Below are positions 22,432-29,223 of a stretch of 32,004 bases of DNA, one piece after another. Source of the stretch: a bacterium (GTDB taxonomy: Bacteria; Patescibacteriota; Microgenomatia; UBA1400; PJMF01); NCBI GenBank assembly GCA_017431625.1, contig JAFRKQ010000001.1:1-32004 (forward strand), written 5' to 3'. Under the pieces are notes generated by a model. The model had not been told where the DNA came from, ran no database searches, and was given only the letters and a program-made list of their open reading frames with translations. The first letter of the stretch is position 1. Every line of letters begins with the position of its first letter. Both the position numbers and the translations under genes were made by a program.

Positions 22432-23316
22432 TTATAACTTCCGCGCCACGCGCATCTTGGCAGAACGCGAGCGCGGATTGGCAGTGGTTTCTGCCTCATC
22501 TGGCATAATCGGTTTTTTGGTTTCAAGCTGCACCAGACCTTCATCGGCCCAGGCGCGCAGTTGTTTTTTGACTGGTCGGTCTTCACCCTCGTGAAAGGCG
22601 ATCATCACCAGATAGCCGCCAGACTTGAGAGCATCGATGATTTGTGGCAGGACACGCTCCAAATTGCCGATTTCGTCATTAACGGCAATGCGCAAAGCCT
22701 GAAAAACCTTGGTCGCCGGGTGGAGTTTGCCCAGGCGATTTTTTTTGACCCGTGAGACCAAATTGGCCAGCTCAAATGAGGTGGCAAATGCCTCTGGACC
22801 ACGTTTTTTGCGCTCGAGCACGATTTCTCTGGCGATCCGTCGACTTTCGGTCTCGCCGCCAAATTCATCAAAAAGCTCGATCAATTGTTTCTCGCTTAAG
22901 GCTTGTAAAAGGTCGTGGGCAGAAACGCCCAAGGTTTTGTCTAGGCGCATATCTAGTGGTCCGTTGGTGTAAACACTCAAACCGTGCTGAGCTGACATCA
23001 GCTGATCAGTACTGGTGCCTAAATCAAAGATCATGCCGTCAAAGCCAACAAAATCACCAAGACTGCCTACTACCTGGTTAAGTTTGACAAAATTTTGGGT
23101 AAAAAGACGCAAGCGATCAGTGGCAATTTCACGAGCAAATTTTTCTTGGCCTTTTTTGACGCTCAGCTCATCATAATCCAGAGCGACCACTCGCCCGCCA
23201 CGCTTGAGGATTTCGCCGGTATGGCCGCCGGCCCCAAAAGTGGCGTCCAGATAGAGGCCCCCAGGCTGGACGTGGAGATGGTCAACGGCAGGCAGCAGCA
23301 AGACAGTTTGGTGCAT
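22432..23316 (-). CDS. rsmH: 16S rRNA (cytosine1402-N4)-methyltransferase
   Basis: The 294-residue product (also called MraW) has the SAM motif YLDATFGAGGHTGEILKRGG near residues 22-41, DGMIFDLGTSTDQL, the MRLD signature in GPLDMRLDKT and a C-terminal RSRSAKMRVARKL. These are all standard for the family, and the length is normal. It methylates the 4-amino group of C1402 in the decoding centre. The start codon follows the mraZ stop with no gap (TAAATG), so translation is coupled. The gene order mraZ-rsmH-ftsL-ftsI is the conserved beginning of the dcw cluster. Confidence 0.97.
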   Translation of the reverse strand: MHQTVLLLPAVDHLHVQPGGLYLDATFGAGGHTGEILKRGGRVVALDYDELSVKKGQEKFAREIATDRLRLFTQNFVKLNQVVGSLGDFVGFDGMIFDLGTSTDQLMSAQHGLSVYTNGPLDMRLDKTLGVSAHDLLQALSEKQLIELFDEFGGETESRRIAREIVLERKKRGPEAFATSFELANLVSRVKKNRLGKLHPATKVFQALRIAVNDEIGNLERVLPQIIDALKSGGYLVMIAFHEGEDRPVKKQLRAWADEGLVQLETKKPIMPDEAETTANPRSRSAKMRVARKL

Positions 23317-23745
23317 TTATCCTTCCTCCAGTGACACGAGCTCCGCGCGCTCTTCTACATTCATCTCGAGCCGATCCATCATCTCGCGGTAGCGATCAGC
23401 GTCCCAGATTTCTAGATGTGATAGCTGACCGACGATCACCAATTTTTTGTGTAAGCCCGCTAAAGCCTGGAGATTGGTTGGGATCGTGAGTCGACCCAAA
23501 TTGTCAGTTGTTTGCGGGCTGGCGGTCCCCACCAGGTGACGGACGACTGCGCGGTGATCGGCCTGAAAGTATGACAGTTTTTGCATTTTGGCCACTTCAG
23601 TCTCAAAGTCACTGGCCCGGTAAGCATACAAACAGCCGTCAAAACCAGCCGTCAACACCCAACTGGGCGATTCACTGCGGAAAGCCTTGGGCAGACTAAA
23701 ACGTCCCTTGGCCTCGAGTGTGTGGTAGTATGTGCCTACAAGCAT
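23317..23745 (-). CDS. mraZ: MraZ, transcription regulator of the dcw cluster
   Basis: The 142-residue product has the two repeated MraZ/AbrB-like half domains: MLVGTYYHTLEAKGRFSLPK at the start and TDNLGRLTIPTNLQALAGLH in the second half, each with the (D/E)xxGRxxLP-type loop. MraZ forms ring oligomers that bind direct repeats about 10 bp apart upstream of its own gene and controls the division operon. In this window five YTGAC repeats spaced 10, 11, 10 and 20 bp lie between two promoters upstream of the gene and are the natural candidate operators, although the sequence differs from the TGGGN box of E. coli. First gene of the operon. Confidence 0.95.
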   Translation of the reverse strand: MLVGTYYHTLEAKGRFSLPKAFRSESPSWVLTAGFDGCLYAYRASDFETEVAKMQKLSYFQADHRAVVRHLVGTASPQTTDNLGRLTIPTNLQALAGLHKKLVIVGQLSHLEIWDADRYREMMDRLEMNVEERAELVSLEEG

Positions 23746-23779
23746 GGTTTATAACTTTCAAAATAATTATTATAAGGAT

Positions 23780-23807
23780 ATTTTACCACATTTTTCCAAT
23801 TTGTCAA
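23780..23807 (-). promoter_or_regulatory. Proximal promoter of the mraZ operon
   Basis: On the minus strand TTGACA (23802-23807), 16-nt spacer, TAAAAT (23780-23785) with TG one base before it. The start should be near 23773, leaving a leader of about 27 nt. Confidence 0.7.
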
Positions 23808-23856
23808 GACCCAATTTGTACTTACTACCATTTTGCCAGTCGCAGACTGTCAAAAG

Positions 23857-23912
23857 TTGACTTTGTCAGATCAGAGTTGACACTAATTGACTCTAGTCTG
23901 ACATAAGCTGAC
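23857..23912 (-). promoter_or_regulatory. Phased YTGAC repeats, candidate MraZ operators
   Basis: Read on the plus strand, TTGAC or CTGAC starts at 23857, 23877, 23887, 23898 and 23908, spacings of 20, 10, 11 and 10 bp. All have the same orientation (GTCAR when read toward mraZ). One-turn spacing fits binding by a ring-shaped MraZ oligomer to several half sites. The array lies just downstream of a distal promoter and 84-139 bp upstream of the proximal start. Confidence 0.55.
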
Positions 23913-23924
23913 TTTGGTGTACTT

Positions 23925-23933
23925 ATTATATCA
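23925..23933 (-). promoter_or_regulatory. Possible distal promoter of the mraZ operon
   Basis: TGATATAAT on the minus strand. A transcript starting near 23918 would run straight through the YTGAC repeats toward mraZ, so repressor bound there would block it. Confidence 0.5.
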
Positions 23934-23959
23934 TACTGATGCAGAGTGTAAATTGCCTC

Positions 23960-23988
23960 TTGACAAATTGACATGTTTATGTTATAAT
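23960..23988 (+). promoter_or_regulatory. Consensus promoter of the first HIT gene
   Basis: TTGACA (23960-23965), 17-nt spacer, TATAAT (23983-23988). The leader of about 69 nt contains GCTCTTTAAG (23996-24005), similar to boxA, and AAGGAGGTC before the ATG. Confidence 0.85.
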
Positions 23989-24063
23989 ATTATCGGCTCT
24001 TTAAGATTGTCTGTAAAAAGCGACGTTTTGGAGGGCTAATATCACAAGGAGGTCAAAAAGACC

Positions 24064-24822
24064 ATGGAGAAAAATCACAATCACAAAGCTACTAACCCCG
24101 TACCCGGCTGCGTCTTCTGCGATGCCGAAAGCCGCATTCCCGACACGCTGGCTTATGCTCCTGGACTTGACGAGTCGCAGACCGTTTACGCCTTCGGCAG
24201 ATGGTTTTTCGTCACCATCGACAAGCACATCGTCACCTCAGCGCCTACACCGTACTTCCTGATAGTACCGTATGACCACTACACTTCGTACGCGCAGCTG
24301 TCAGGAGACGACAAAGGTGCAGAGCTGGAGAAACTGATCGCGTTCACGCACTTTGCTGTCCTCAATGACAGATCCACTGCTCCCTTTGCGCTCAACCGGG
24401 TTATCTTCGAGCACGGGCAGATGAGACAGGGCAACAAAGTGAAGAGTGTGTATCATGCGCATCTTCACGTGCTGTACGGACAGTTTGCTGCGGAGTTCTT
24501 GATGGCGTCCGTATTGCACGAAATGGAAGCACTGGAGATACCGTTTTTCCTGGTTGATCATCACCGTAATTATCTGGAAACATTGCAGACCAACGTACCC
24601 GCGGGAGTTGACTATTTGTACTTCCAGGTCAACGACACATGCGTGGTAGCGATCGACGAGGGCAATGAGAGGATTTACAGTCAGTTCTTCAGACAGATAC
24701 TGGCGAAATCCAGCGGTGATGCGTTTATTAACTGGAAGACGGCTACTGAGGACGAGCATCAGATTTTCTGTGAGCGTCTTTACCAGTCGCTGCCACTCAA
24801 CCCCCTGAGCTTTTTGCACTAG
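24064..24822 (+). CDS. HIT-like nucleotide hydrolase/transferase family protein
   Basis: The 252-residue product has the HIT features: an N-terminal CxxC (CVFC, 16-19) of the zinc-binding HIT sub-group and the histidine triad YHAHLHVLYG with HxHxH at 131-135. HIT proteins hydrolyse or transfer nucleotide monophosphates from dinucleotides, aminoacyl-adenylates or similar compounds. The chain is about twice the usual 110-150 residues; the C-terminal 110 residues (about 141-252) are not recognised and may be a divergent second half, as in GalT-type proteins. Codon use (many C/G-ending codons) is unlike most neighbours, suggesting strong expression or a foreign origin. A strong promoter and an AAGGAGGTC ribosome site support high expression. 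Confidence 0.8.
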   Translation: MEKNHNHKATNPVPGCVFCDAESRIPDTLAYAPGLDESQTVYAFGRWFFVTIDKHIVTSAPTPYFLIVPYDHYTSYAQLSGDDKGAELEKLIAFTHFAVLNDRSTAPFALNRVIFEHGQMRQGNKVKSVYHAHLHVLYGQFAAEFLMASVLHEMEALEIPFFLVDHHRNYLETLQTNVPAGVDYLYFQVNDTCVVAIDEGNERIYSQFFRQILAKSSGDAFINWKTATEDEHQIFCERLYQSLPLNPLSFLH

Positions 24823-24829
24823 CTGCTAA

Positions 24830-24838
24830 TGGTATAAT
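24830..24838 (+). promoter_or_regulatory. Extended -10 promoter of the MazG-like gene
   Basis: TGGTATAAT just after the HIT gene, followed by a short leader with GGAGGAGGTG. This is the window's example of the same box used together with a ribosome site. Confidence 0.6.
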
Positions 24839-24857
24839 AGGGGAGGAGGTGAATATC

Positions 24858-25211
24858 ATGGCTGAAAAGCTCATTCGCGACAAGTATTTAGGCCGACTCA
24901 AGCTCGGAGACTGGCGTTTTGCTGCTCCGGAAGAGATGACGGACCTTCTCCGGCGTAAATACTGGGAGGAGATGCATGAGTCTCTGATGGCTCTTGGACG
25001 CGATGCTTTGATCGACGAGCTGGCTGATGTCAAGGAAGTCCTGTTGACGCTTGATTTGTGGCGGCCCCGCCGGCCCTGGCGCTGGTGGCTGTGGCACTTG
25101 ATCGCCTTCATCTCGAGGGTAGATCAGGACGCGATAGAACAGGCGCGCATAAAAAAGCGCAAGTCCAAAGGCAGCTTTCACAAGTGCCTGGTACTCAAGA
25201 CAAAACGCTAG
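24858..25211 (+). CDS. MazG-like nucleotide pyrophosphohydrolase
   Basis: The 117-residue product begins EKLIRDKYLGRLK and continues with EEMTDLLRRKYWEEMHES and then ALIDELADVKEVLLTL. The KLxRDK opening and the E-x3-E plus E-L-x-D-V-x-E motifs are the metal-binding pattern of all-alpha NTP pyrophosphatases (MazG/HisE superfamily), which remove unwanted nucleoside triphosphates. After about residue 75 there is a Trp/Arg-rich stretch (RPRRPWRWWLWHL) not typical of the family, possibly binding membrane or RNA, and a basic tail. The ATG follows GGAGGAGGTG; an upstream GTG is inside the ribosome site and is rejected. It follows the HIT gene closely and shares its codon style. A clear terminator ends the pair. 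Confidence 0.75.
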   Translation: MAEKLIRDKYLGRLKLGDWRFAAPEEMTDLLRRKYWEEMHESLMALGRDALIDELADVKEVLLTLDLWRPRRPWRWWLWHLIAFISRVDQDAIEQARIKKRKSKGSFHKCLVLKTKR

Positions 25212-25240
25212 ATAGCTAGACAGACAATTTTTGCAGAGTA

Positions 25241-25269
25241 CCCCGGGATTGATTACGCCCGGGGCTTTT
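25241..25269 (+). terminator. Intrinsic terminator of the HIT/MazG-like pair
   Basis: CCCCGGG (25241-25247) pairs with CCCGGGG (25258-25264) around a 10-nt loop, followed by C and four T. Confidence 0.8.
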
Positions 25270-25352
25270 GTTGGTTAAGACCCGTAAAAAAAGAACACAA
25301 AAAAAACTCAAAATAAAAATTAACAATGAATCATCAATGTTTCTGACTGTGA

Positions 25353-25943
25353 TTATTTAGCGTCATTTTCGTGGCAGCAACAGCCGTGACGGCCACCATG
25401 GTAGCCGCAACAACGTTCTTGGTTTTGACAACAAGCACAATCACAAACGTGTTGGCGGGCATGTTTGTAGTCACCGCGCTCAAAAATACACTGGCGAATA
25501 CCACCGGTGGGGAATTGACGGTCGCCTGGGAAACTCGGAATTAAGTGATAGTGAAAGTGCATTTGGGTTTGGCCAGCATCGAGGCCACAATTGCAGCCGA
25601 GATTGTAGCCGGAGCACTTGGTATTCATCTCGTCCCAATGCTCGAGGGCAAAAGTGACCATCTCCCGGGTACGCTCATCGGGTTGACTCTCAAGTGTCTG
25701 CTGGTAGTAGTCGCGGATGCGAGTGTCAGTACACAGTTGTTGCATTTTGCCAATAACGGTTTGCAGGTCTATTTTTTCTTCGTCACTCAGGGCAAAATAA
25801 TCCTCAGCGTGACGACGAGAAATAGCCAAAAGATGACCGGGATTGGCAGGTGAACGATCGGCTTTGATATAAAAATAATCATCCGACCACAAAGTGGAGT
25901 GTGGATCTTCGCGAAATTGCTCTTGACAAAATAAACATGACAT
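25353..25943 (-). CDS. HIT-family protein with Cys/His-rich C-terminal tail
   Basis: The 196-residue product starts MSCLFC (CxxC at 3-6) and has the histidine triad MHFHYHLIP (HxHxH at 129-133) after CNCGLDAGQTQ. It also contains SPANPGHLLAISRRH, standard for HIT hydrolases. After the HIT domain, residues 161-191 hold nine Cys and five His (for example CDCACC, ERCCGYHGGRHGCCCH). Such a tail should bind zinc or copper and is not part of the usual HIT fold. The ATG is chosen because the CxxC motif follows directly and GAAAGGCG lies upstream; longer frames exist but start before the promoter. It is convergent with the MazG-like gene. Confidence 0.85.
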   Translation of the reverse strand: MSCLFCQEQFREDPHSTLWSDDYFYIKADRSPANPGHLLAISRRHAEDYFALSDEEKIDLQTVIGKMQQLCTDTRIRDYYQQTLESQPDERTREMVTFALEHWDEMNTKCSGYNLGCNCGLDAGQTQMHFHYHLIPSFPGDRQFPTGGIRQCIFERGDYKHARQHVCDCACCQNQERCCGYHGGRHGCCCHENDAK

Positions 25944-25971
25944 TAACGCCTTTCTGCTCCTAAGTAGCCTT

Positions 25972-25980
25972 ATTATATCA
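25972..25980 (-). promoter_or_regulatory. Extended -10 promoter of the Cys-rich HIT gene
   Basis: TGATATAAT on the minus strand. The leader of about 22 nt carries GAAAGGCG before the ATG. Confidence 0.6.
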
Positions 25981-26020
25981 CAATGACGGCGTAATTGGTG
26001 GTCCAATTGCGTGAGTCTCA

Positions 26021-26029
26021 TGATATAAT
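26021..26029 (+). promoter_or_regulatory. Extended -10 promoter of the GT-C gene
   Basis: TGATATAAT ends 8 nt before the chosen ATG (leaderless). No good -35 is seen. Confidence 0.6.
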
Positions 26030-26036
26030 GCACGCG

Positions 26037-28169
26037 ATGGCAAAAAAATGGTCAGAGAAAATCAATCAGGGAATTTGGCTGATGATTAGGCTATTTTTTG
26101 GTGCGATTGCTGTCTATTTATTGATTCTGGCAGCGTTTTCTACGACTGTCCTCAATGATGTCGAGCATCCGCGCTTGGTGGGCGATCAGCCGCTGGTCAA
26201 TGTACTTTTGGCCTTGTTACTGGTTGCTGGCCTGCTGTGGCTGCGCACGCGCTCGTGGTGGCAAAAGTGGTGGCGTACCCTGGAAACAGATACTGGCCGA
26301 CAAACTCGAGCCCGCCACTGGGGCTTGATGGTGATTGCCCTTTTGGGCGTGAGTTTTGTTTTGACCACACAAATTGAGCCTGGTTCAGACCAGTCGGCCG
26401 TCTTGCACTATGCTCGCGACTGGATCAATCACGACTATCGTGGCTTTGTACCTGGGGCATATTTGGATAGTTTCCCCAATCAATACGGTCTTGTCCTGAT
26501 TCTTTATTGGGGCAGCTGGCTGGTGGGCAGCTACAATTATCTTTTTTGGCAGCTGCTTAATGTGGTTGGCATTGTTTTGATTTATCGCACGCTGGCGCGC
26601 TTGAGCGACAGTCTGGGTCAGCCGCGCAATCAGGGGTTGATCCTGATTTGGTTAGGTAGTCTGTTTGTGCCGCTACTGCTTTATGCCAATTTTCTTTACG
26701 GGACGATCTGGGGCTTGACACTGGCCTTGATGTGCTGGGAACAAGTCAACTCCTATCTAGAGACACGCCAGATCAAAGCGGCGCTTTTGGCGCTGGCCTT
26801 TGCTTTTGGCAGCCTGATGCTCAAGAGTAATTACCTCATTTTTGTCTTGGGGGTGGCCGTTTGGTTGATGCTGCAACTCTGGTCACGCGGCCGCTGGCGC
26901 CAGTTGTGGCTGGTGGCGGCATTACTGGCGACTTTGCTGATCACTCAGCCCGTGATTAATGGTCTGGTGTATTATACCACCGGCCAAAAACCCAGCCCTG
27001 GTCTCTCGAGTTTATCTTGGATTGCTATGGGTTTGCATTATAACAGCAGTCATATTTACAAAGGCTGGTGGGATTATTATAATACCGGTTCCTATCATCA
27101 GGCTCACCACGATCGGAGACTACAGGCTCAATACGCTCGCGAGGAAATTGCCAAATGTCTGGAATACCTGATTGCCCACCCAGCGCTGGCGCTCCAATTT
27201 TTTGCTGACAAAAACGCCTCCCAATGGAACAATCCCGATTTTGGTGGCCTGCTGCTTAATCAAAAACACCCCAGCAGCATGACTTTATCACCCCTGGCAG
27301 GTTGGCTATTTTCGCCTGTTGGCGGCGATTTTTTGGTGCAAGTGCTCAATTATGGCCAGTTTATTTGTTTGGTGGGGGTAGTTGCTTATTGTTATCACGC
27401 TCGATCTGATCGTGGCTGGTTGGCTTTGGCGATTATTATCTGCGGTGGCTTTGTCTTTCACACTTTTTGGGAGGCGAAGTCGCAGTATATTTTGCCATAT
27501 TTCACGCTCTTTTTGCCCATCAGTCTTGCGGGCTGGCGGGCGCTGCTTGTTGCTGTGGAGACGGCCAAAACTCAGCGCCAGAGTTGCCGCCAGCTTATGA
27601 TCGGCTGGGGGAGTCTTGTAGCCTTGATGATAGTGGTGGCTACTCGGGCTTTTTCGCCTTTGAACATTGTTTTTTATCTGGTGCATGATCGGCCAGAGTA
27701 TCAGGCTTATTTGAACCAACGCCACTATGTTCACCTGCGCCACGAGGGAGATTATTATTTGGTACCGGTTGTGACCGCTGATTATCGCGTTGGTGTCGGG
27801 CCAGCGATTGACAGTCAGGAATTTAAGGCGGCATTGGTGCCAGCGGCCACGGGTGAGCTGATTGTACGCCAGTCATCAGCACAGGCAGGGGCGATCTTTT
27901 TCACTCCCGAGTGGCCAGATGAGCGCTACCTCGAGTATCATTATACTCTTGAGGACAAAGAGGCGACCAAAGAGGTCACTTTTCATGGCTATCGGGCTGA
28001 GGGTCGACCGATGCGCTGGCAGTTGGTGCCTGTTGGTGACACTCAGGACGAGTACTATCTTTTTGCCTCAGAAAACTATTGTCTGACAGCTCATCCTGCC
28101 AGCCGCCAAGTGTTTTTGAGCTGGTTTGTGGAGGCGCCGGAGCAGCGCTGGCGACTAGTGGCCAGATAA
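26037..28169 (+). CDS. Multi-span GT-C-type glycosyltransferase with C-terminal soluble domain
   Basis: The 710-residue product has about ten to twelve hydrophobic segments up to about residue 545. The first is LMIRLFFGAIAVYLLILAAF and another is RHWGLMVIALLGVSFVLTT. An early extracytoplasmic loop with acidic residues (EPGSDQSAVLHYARDW) is where GT-C enzymes such as the GT39/PMT and ArnT families keep their catalytic Asp/Glu. The last 130 or so residues are soluble; the pattern RWQLVPVGDTQDEYYLFAS then LTAHPASRQVFLSW and QRWRLV looks like a ricin-type beta-trefoil carbohydrate-binding repeat. It probably moves a sugar from a lipid carrier to a protein or glycan outside the membrane and holds the substrate with the trefoil. 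Start set by the promoter. Confidence 0.75.
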   Translation: MAKKWSEKINQGIWLMIRLFFGAIAVYLLILAAFSTTVLNDVEHPRLVGDQPLVNVLLALLLVAGLLWLRTRSWWQKWWRTLETDTGRQTRARHWGLMVIALLGVSFVLTTQIEPGSDQSAVLHYARDWINHDYRGFVPGAYLDSFPNQYGLVLILYWGSWLVGSYNYLFWQLLNVVGIVLIYRTLARLSDSLGQPRNQGLILIWLGSLFVPLLLYANFLYGTIWGLTLALMCWEQVNSYLETRQIKAALLALAFAFGSLMLKSNYLIFVLGVAVWLMLQLWSRGRWRQLWLVAALLATLLITQPVINGLVYYTTGQKPSPGLSSLSWIAMGLHYNSSHIYKGWWDYYNTGSYHQAHHDRRLQAQYAREEIAKCLEYLIAHPALALQFFADKNASQWNNPDFGGLLLNQKHPSSMTLSPLAGWLFSPVGGDFLVQVLNYGQFICLVGVVAYCYHARSDRGWLALAIIICGGFVFHTFWEAKSQYILPYFTLFLPISLAGWRALLVAVETAKTQRQSCRQLMIGWGSLVALMIVVATRAFSPLNIVFYLVHDRPEYQAYLNQRHYVHLRHEGDYYLVPVVTADYRVGVGPAIDSQEFKAALVPAATGELIVRQSSAQAGAIFFTPEWPDERYLEYHYTLEDKEATKEVTFHGYRAEGRPMRWQLVPVGDTQDEYYLFASENYCLTAHPASRQVFLSWFVEAPEQRWRLVAR

Positions 28170-28197
28170 ATACTGATTTATCAAGAAAAATTTCCTC

Positions 28198-28226
28198 TTG
28201 ACAAAATTGACTCTTTGTGATATAAT
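28198..28226 (+). promoter_or_regulatory. Orphan consensus promoter
   Basis: TTGACA (28198-28203), 17-nt spacer, TATAAT (28221-28226) with TG one base before the -10. It points into the 3' end of a gene on the other strand; no plus-strand gene follows. It may make an antisense or small RNA. Confidence 0.6.
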
Positions 28227-28272
28227 ATAAGGCATTAAAACATATTCTGACTAAGTTTATCGGTCTTGGGTC

Positions 28273-29223
28273 TTAGGCGAGGATCTGGTAGTCATCAATG
28301 GGCGCGCCAGCGAGGAGTTTTTGGGCAATAGTCAGCGAGCCATAAACGGGCTGGGTGCCAGGATTGATGACATAAGCATGTAAGTGAGTTTGCTCGAGGA
28401 AATGGCGGAATTGCGGCTCCAAAGCGAGTAGGAAATTGCCGGCGATTACCAGACCAAATTCTTGGGATTCGATCTGGAGCTTGCGGGCGACAGTCTGGAC
28501 ATTGACGATCAACTGGCCCAAACAATACTCAAGAATTTGCTGCGCCGTGCGGTCGCCACCACGAGCCTGCTGGATCACGCTTTGGGCGAGAGCGGCCACC
28601 TCGTCTTTGGTAATTTGGGGTGAGTAGATCTCATCTTTGAGTTGTCCAGCCGTCTCCACCTCAAAATGTTCAAAGACTACCCTCTGTAGGCTGGTCTGAG
28701 GGCTGCGACCATCAAAACTGCGCACTGCCGCTTTGATAGCGAGTCGGCCAGCATCATAGCCACTGCCTTCATCTGAGAGTAAATAATCCAGGCCACTCAC
28801 CCGGTGAGTGCGACCTGTAGTCGTCCAGCCGAAACAATTGGTGCCAGTACCCGCAATCAAGACCAGAGCCGGGCGTCTAGTCGTGCCATTGACCAAAGCC
28901 GCCACGCTGTCATTGACAAGAGTGAGCCGCTCCAGCGACCAATCGCTTAAAACCTCGCCAAAAACTTTTTCGGCACTTGTCATGTCCTTGCGGGTATCAA
29001 GCCCAGCGACTGCAATGGTAGCGATTTTGACAGTCGTTTCAGTTTCATTTTCCAACAATTGGTGTATGCCTTCGCGCAAATTGTAGCCGGCCTGCCCCAA
29101 ATTATTGGCCGAAACACTCGTCGGCCCGCCTGTCAGTGTCCGGACAACGTGGCCTTCTAGATCAGCCAGCAGATAATCAGTCTTGCTACCACCACCATCA
29201 ATCGCAATAATTCTGGGAGTCAT
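28273..29223 (-). CDS. BadF/BadG/BcrA/BcrD-type ATPase, probable N-acetylglucosamine or sugar kinase
   Basis: The 316-residue product has the ASKHA fold: the phosphate-1 loop IIAIDGGGSKTDYLLADL near the start, AVAGLD and LVNDSVAAL in the middle, and LIAGTGTNCFGW with DEGSGYDAGRLAIKAA. The last motif is the standard GSGxxxG signature of the BadF family, in which the sugar kinases (GlcNAc kinase type) group. Length is that of the sugar kinases rather than of benzoyl-CoA reductase subunits. Its start overlaps the GH57 stop (ATGA), and AAAGGTG lies upstream. It is the last gene of the glucan operon and probably phosphorylates the sugar that the amylase releases or a related amino sugar. Confidence 0.85.
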   Translation of the reverse strand: MTPRIIAIDGGGSKTDYLLADLEGHVVRTLTGGPTSVSANNLGQAGYNLREGIHQLLENETETTVKIATIAVAGLDTRKDMTSAEKVFGEVLSDWSLERLTLVNDSVAALVNGTTRRPALVLIAGTGTNCFGWTTTGRTHRVSGLDYLLSDEGSGYDAGRLAIKAAVRSFDGRSPQTSLQRVVFEHFEVETAGQLKDEIYSPQITKDEVAALAQSVIQQARGGDRTAQQILEYCLGQLIVNVQTVARKLQIESQEFGLVIAGNFLLALEPQFRHFLEQTHLHAYVINPGTQPVYGSLTIAQKLLAGAPIDDYQILA

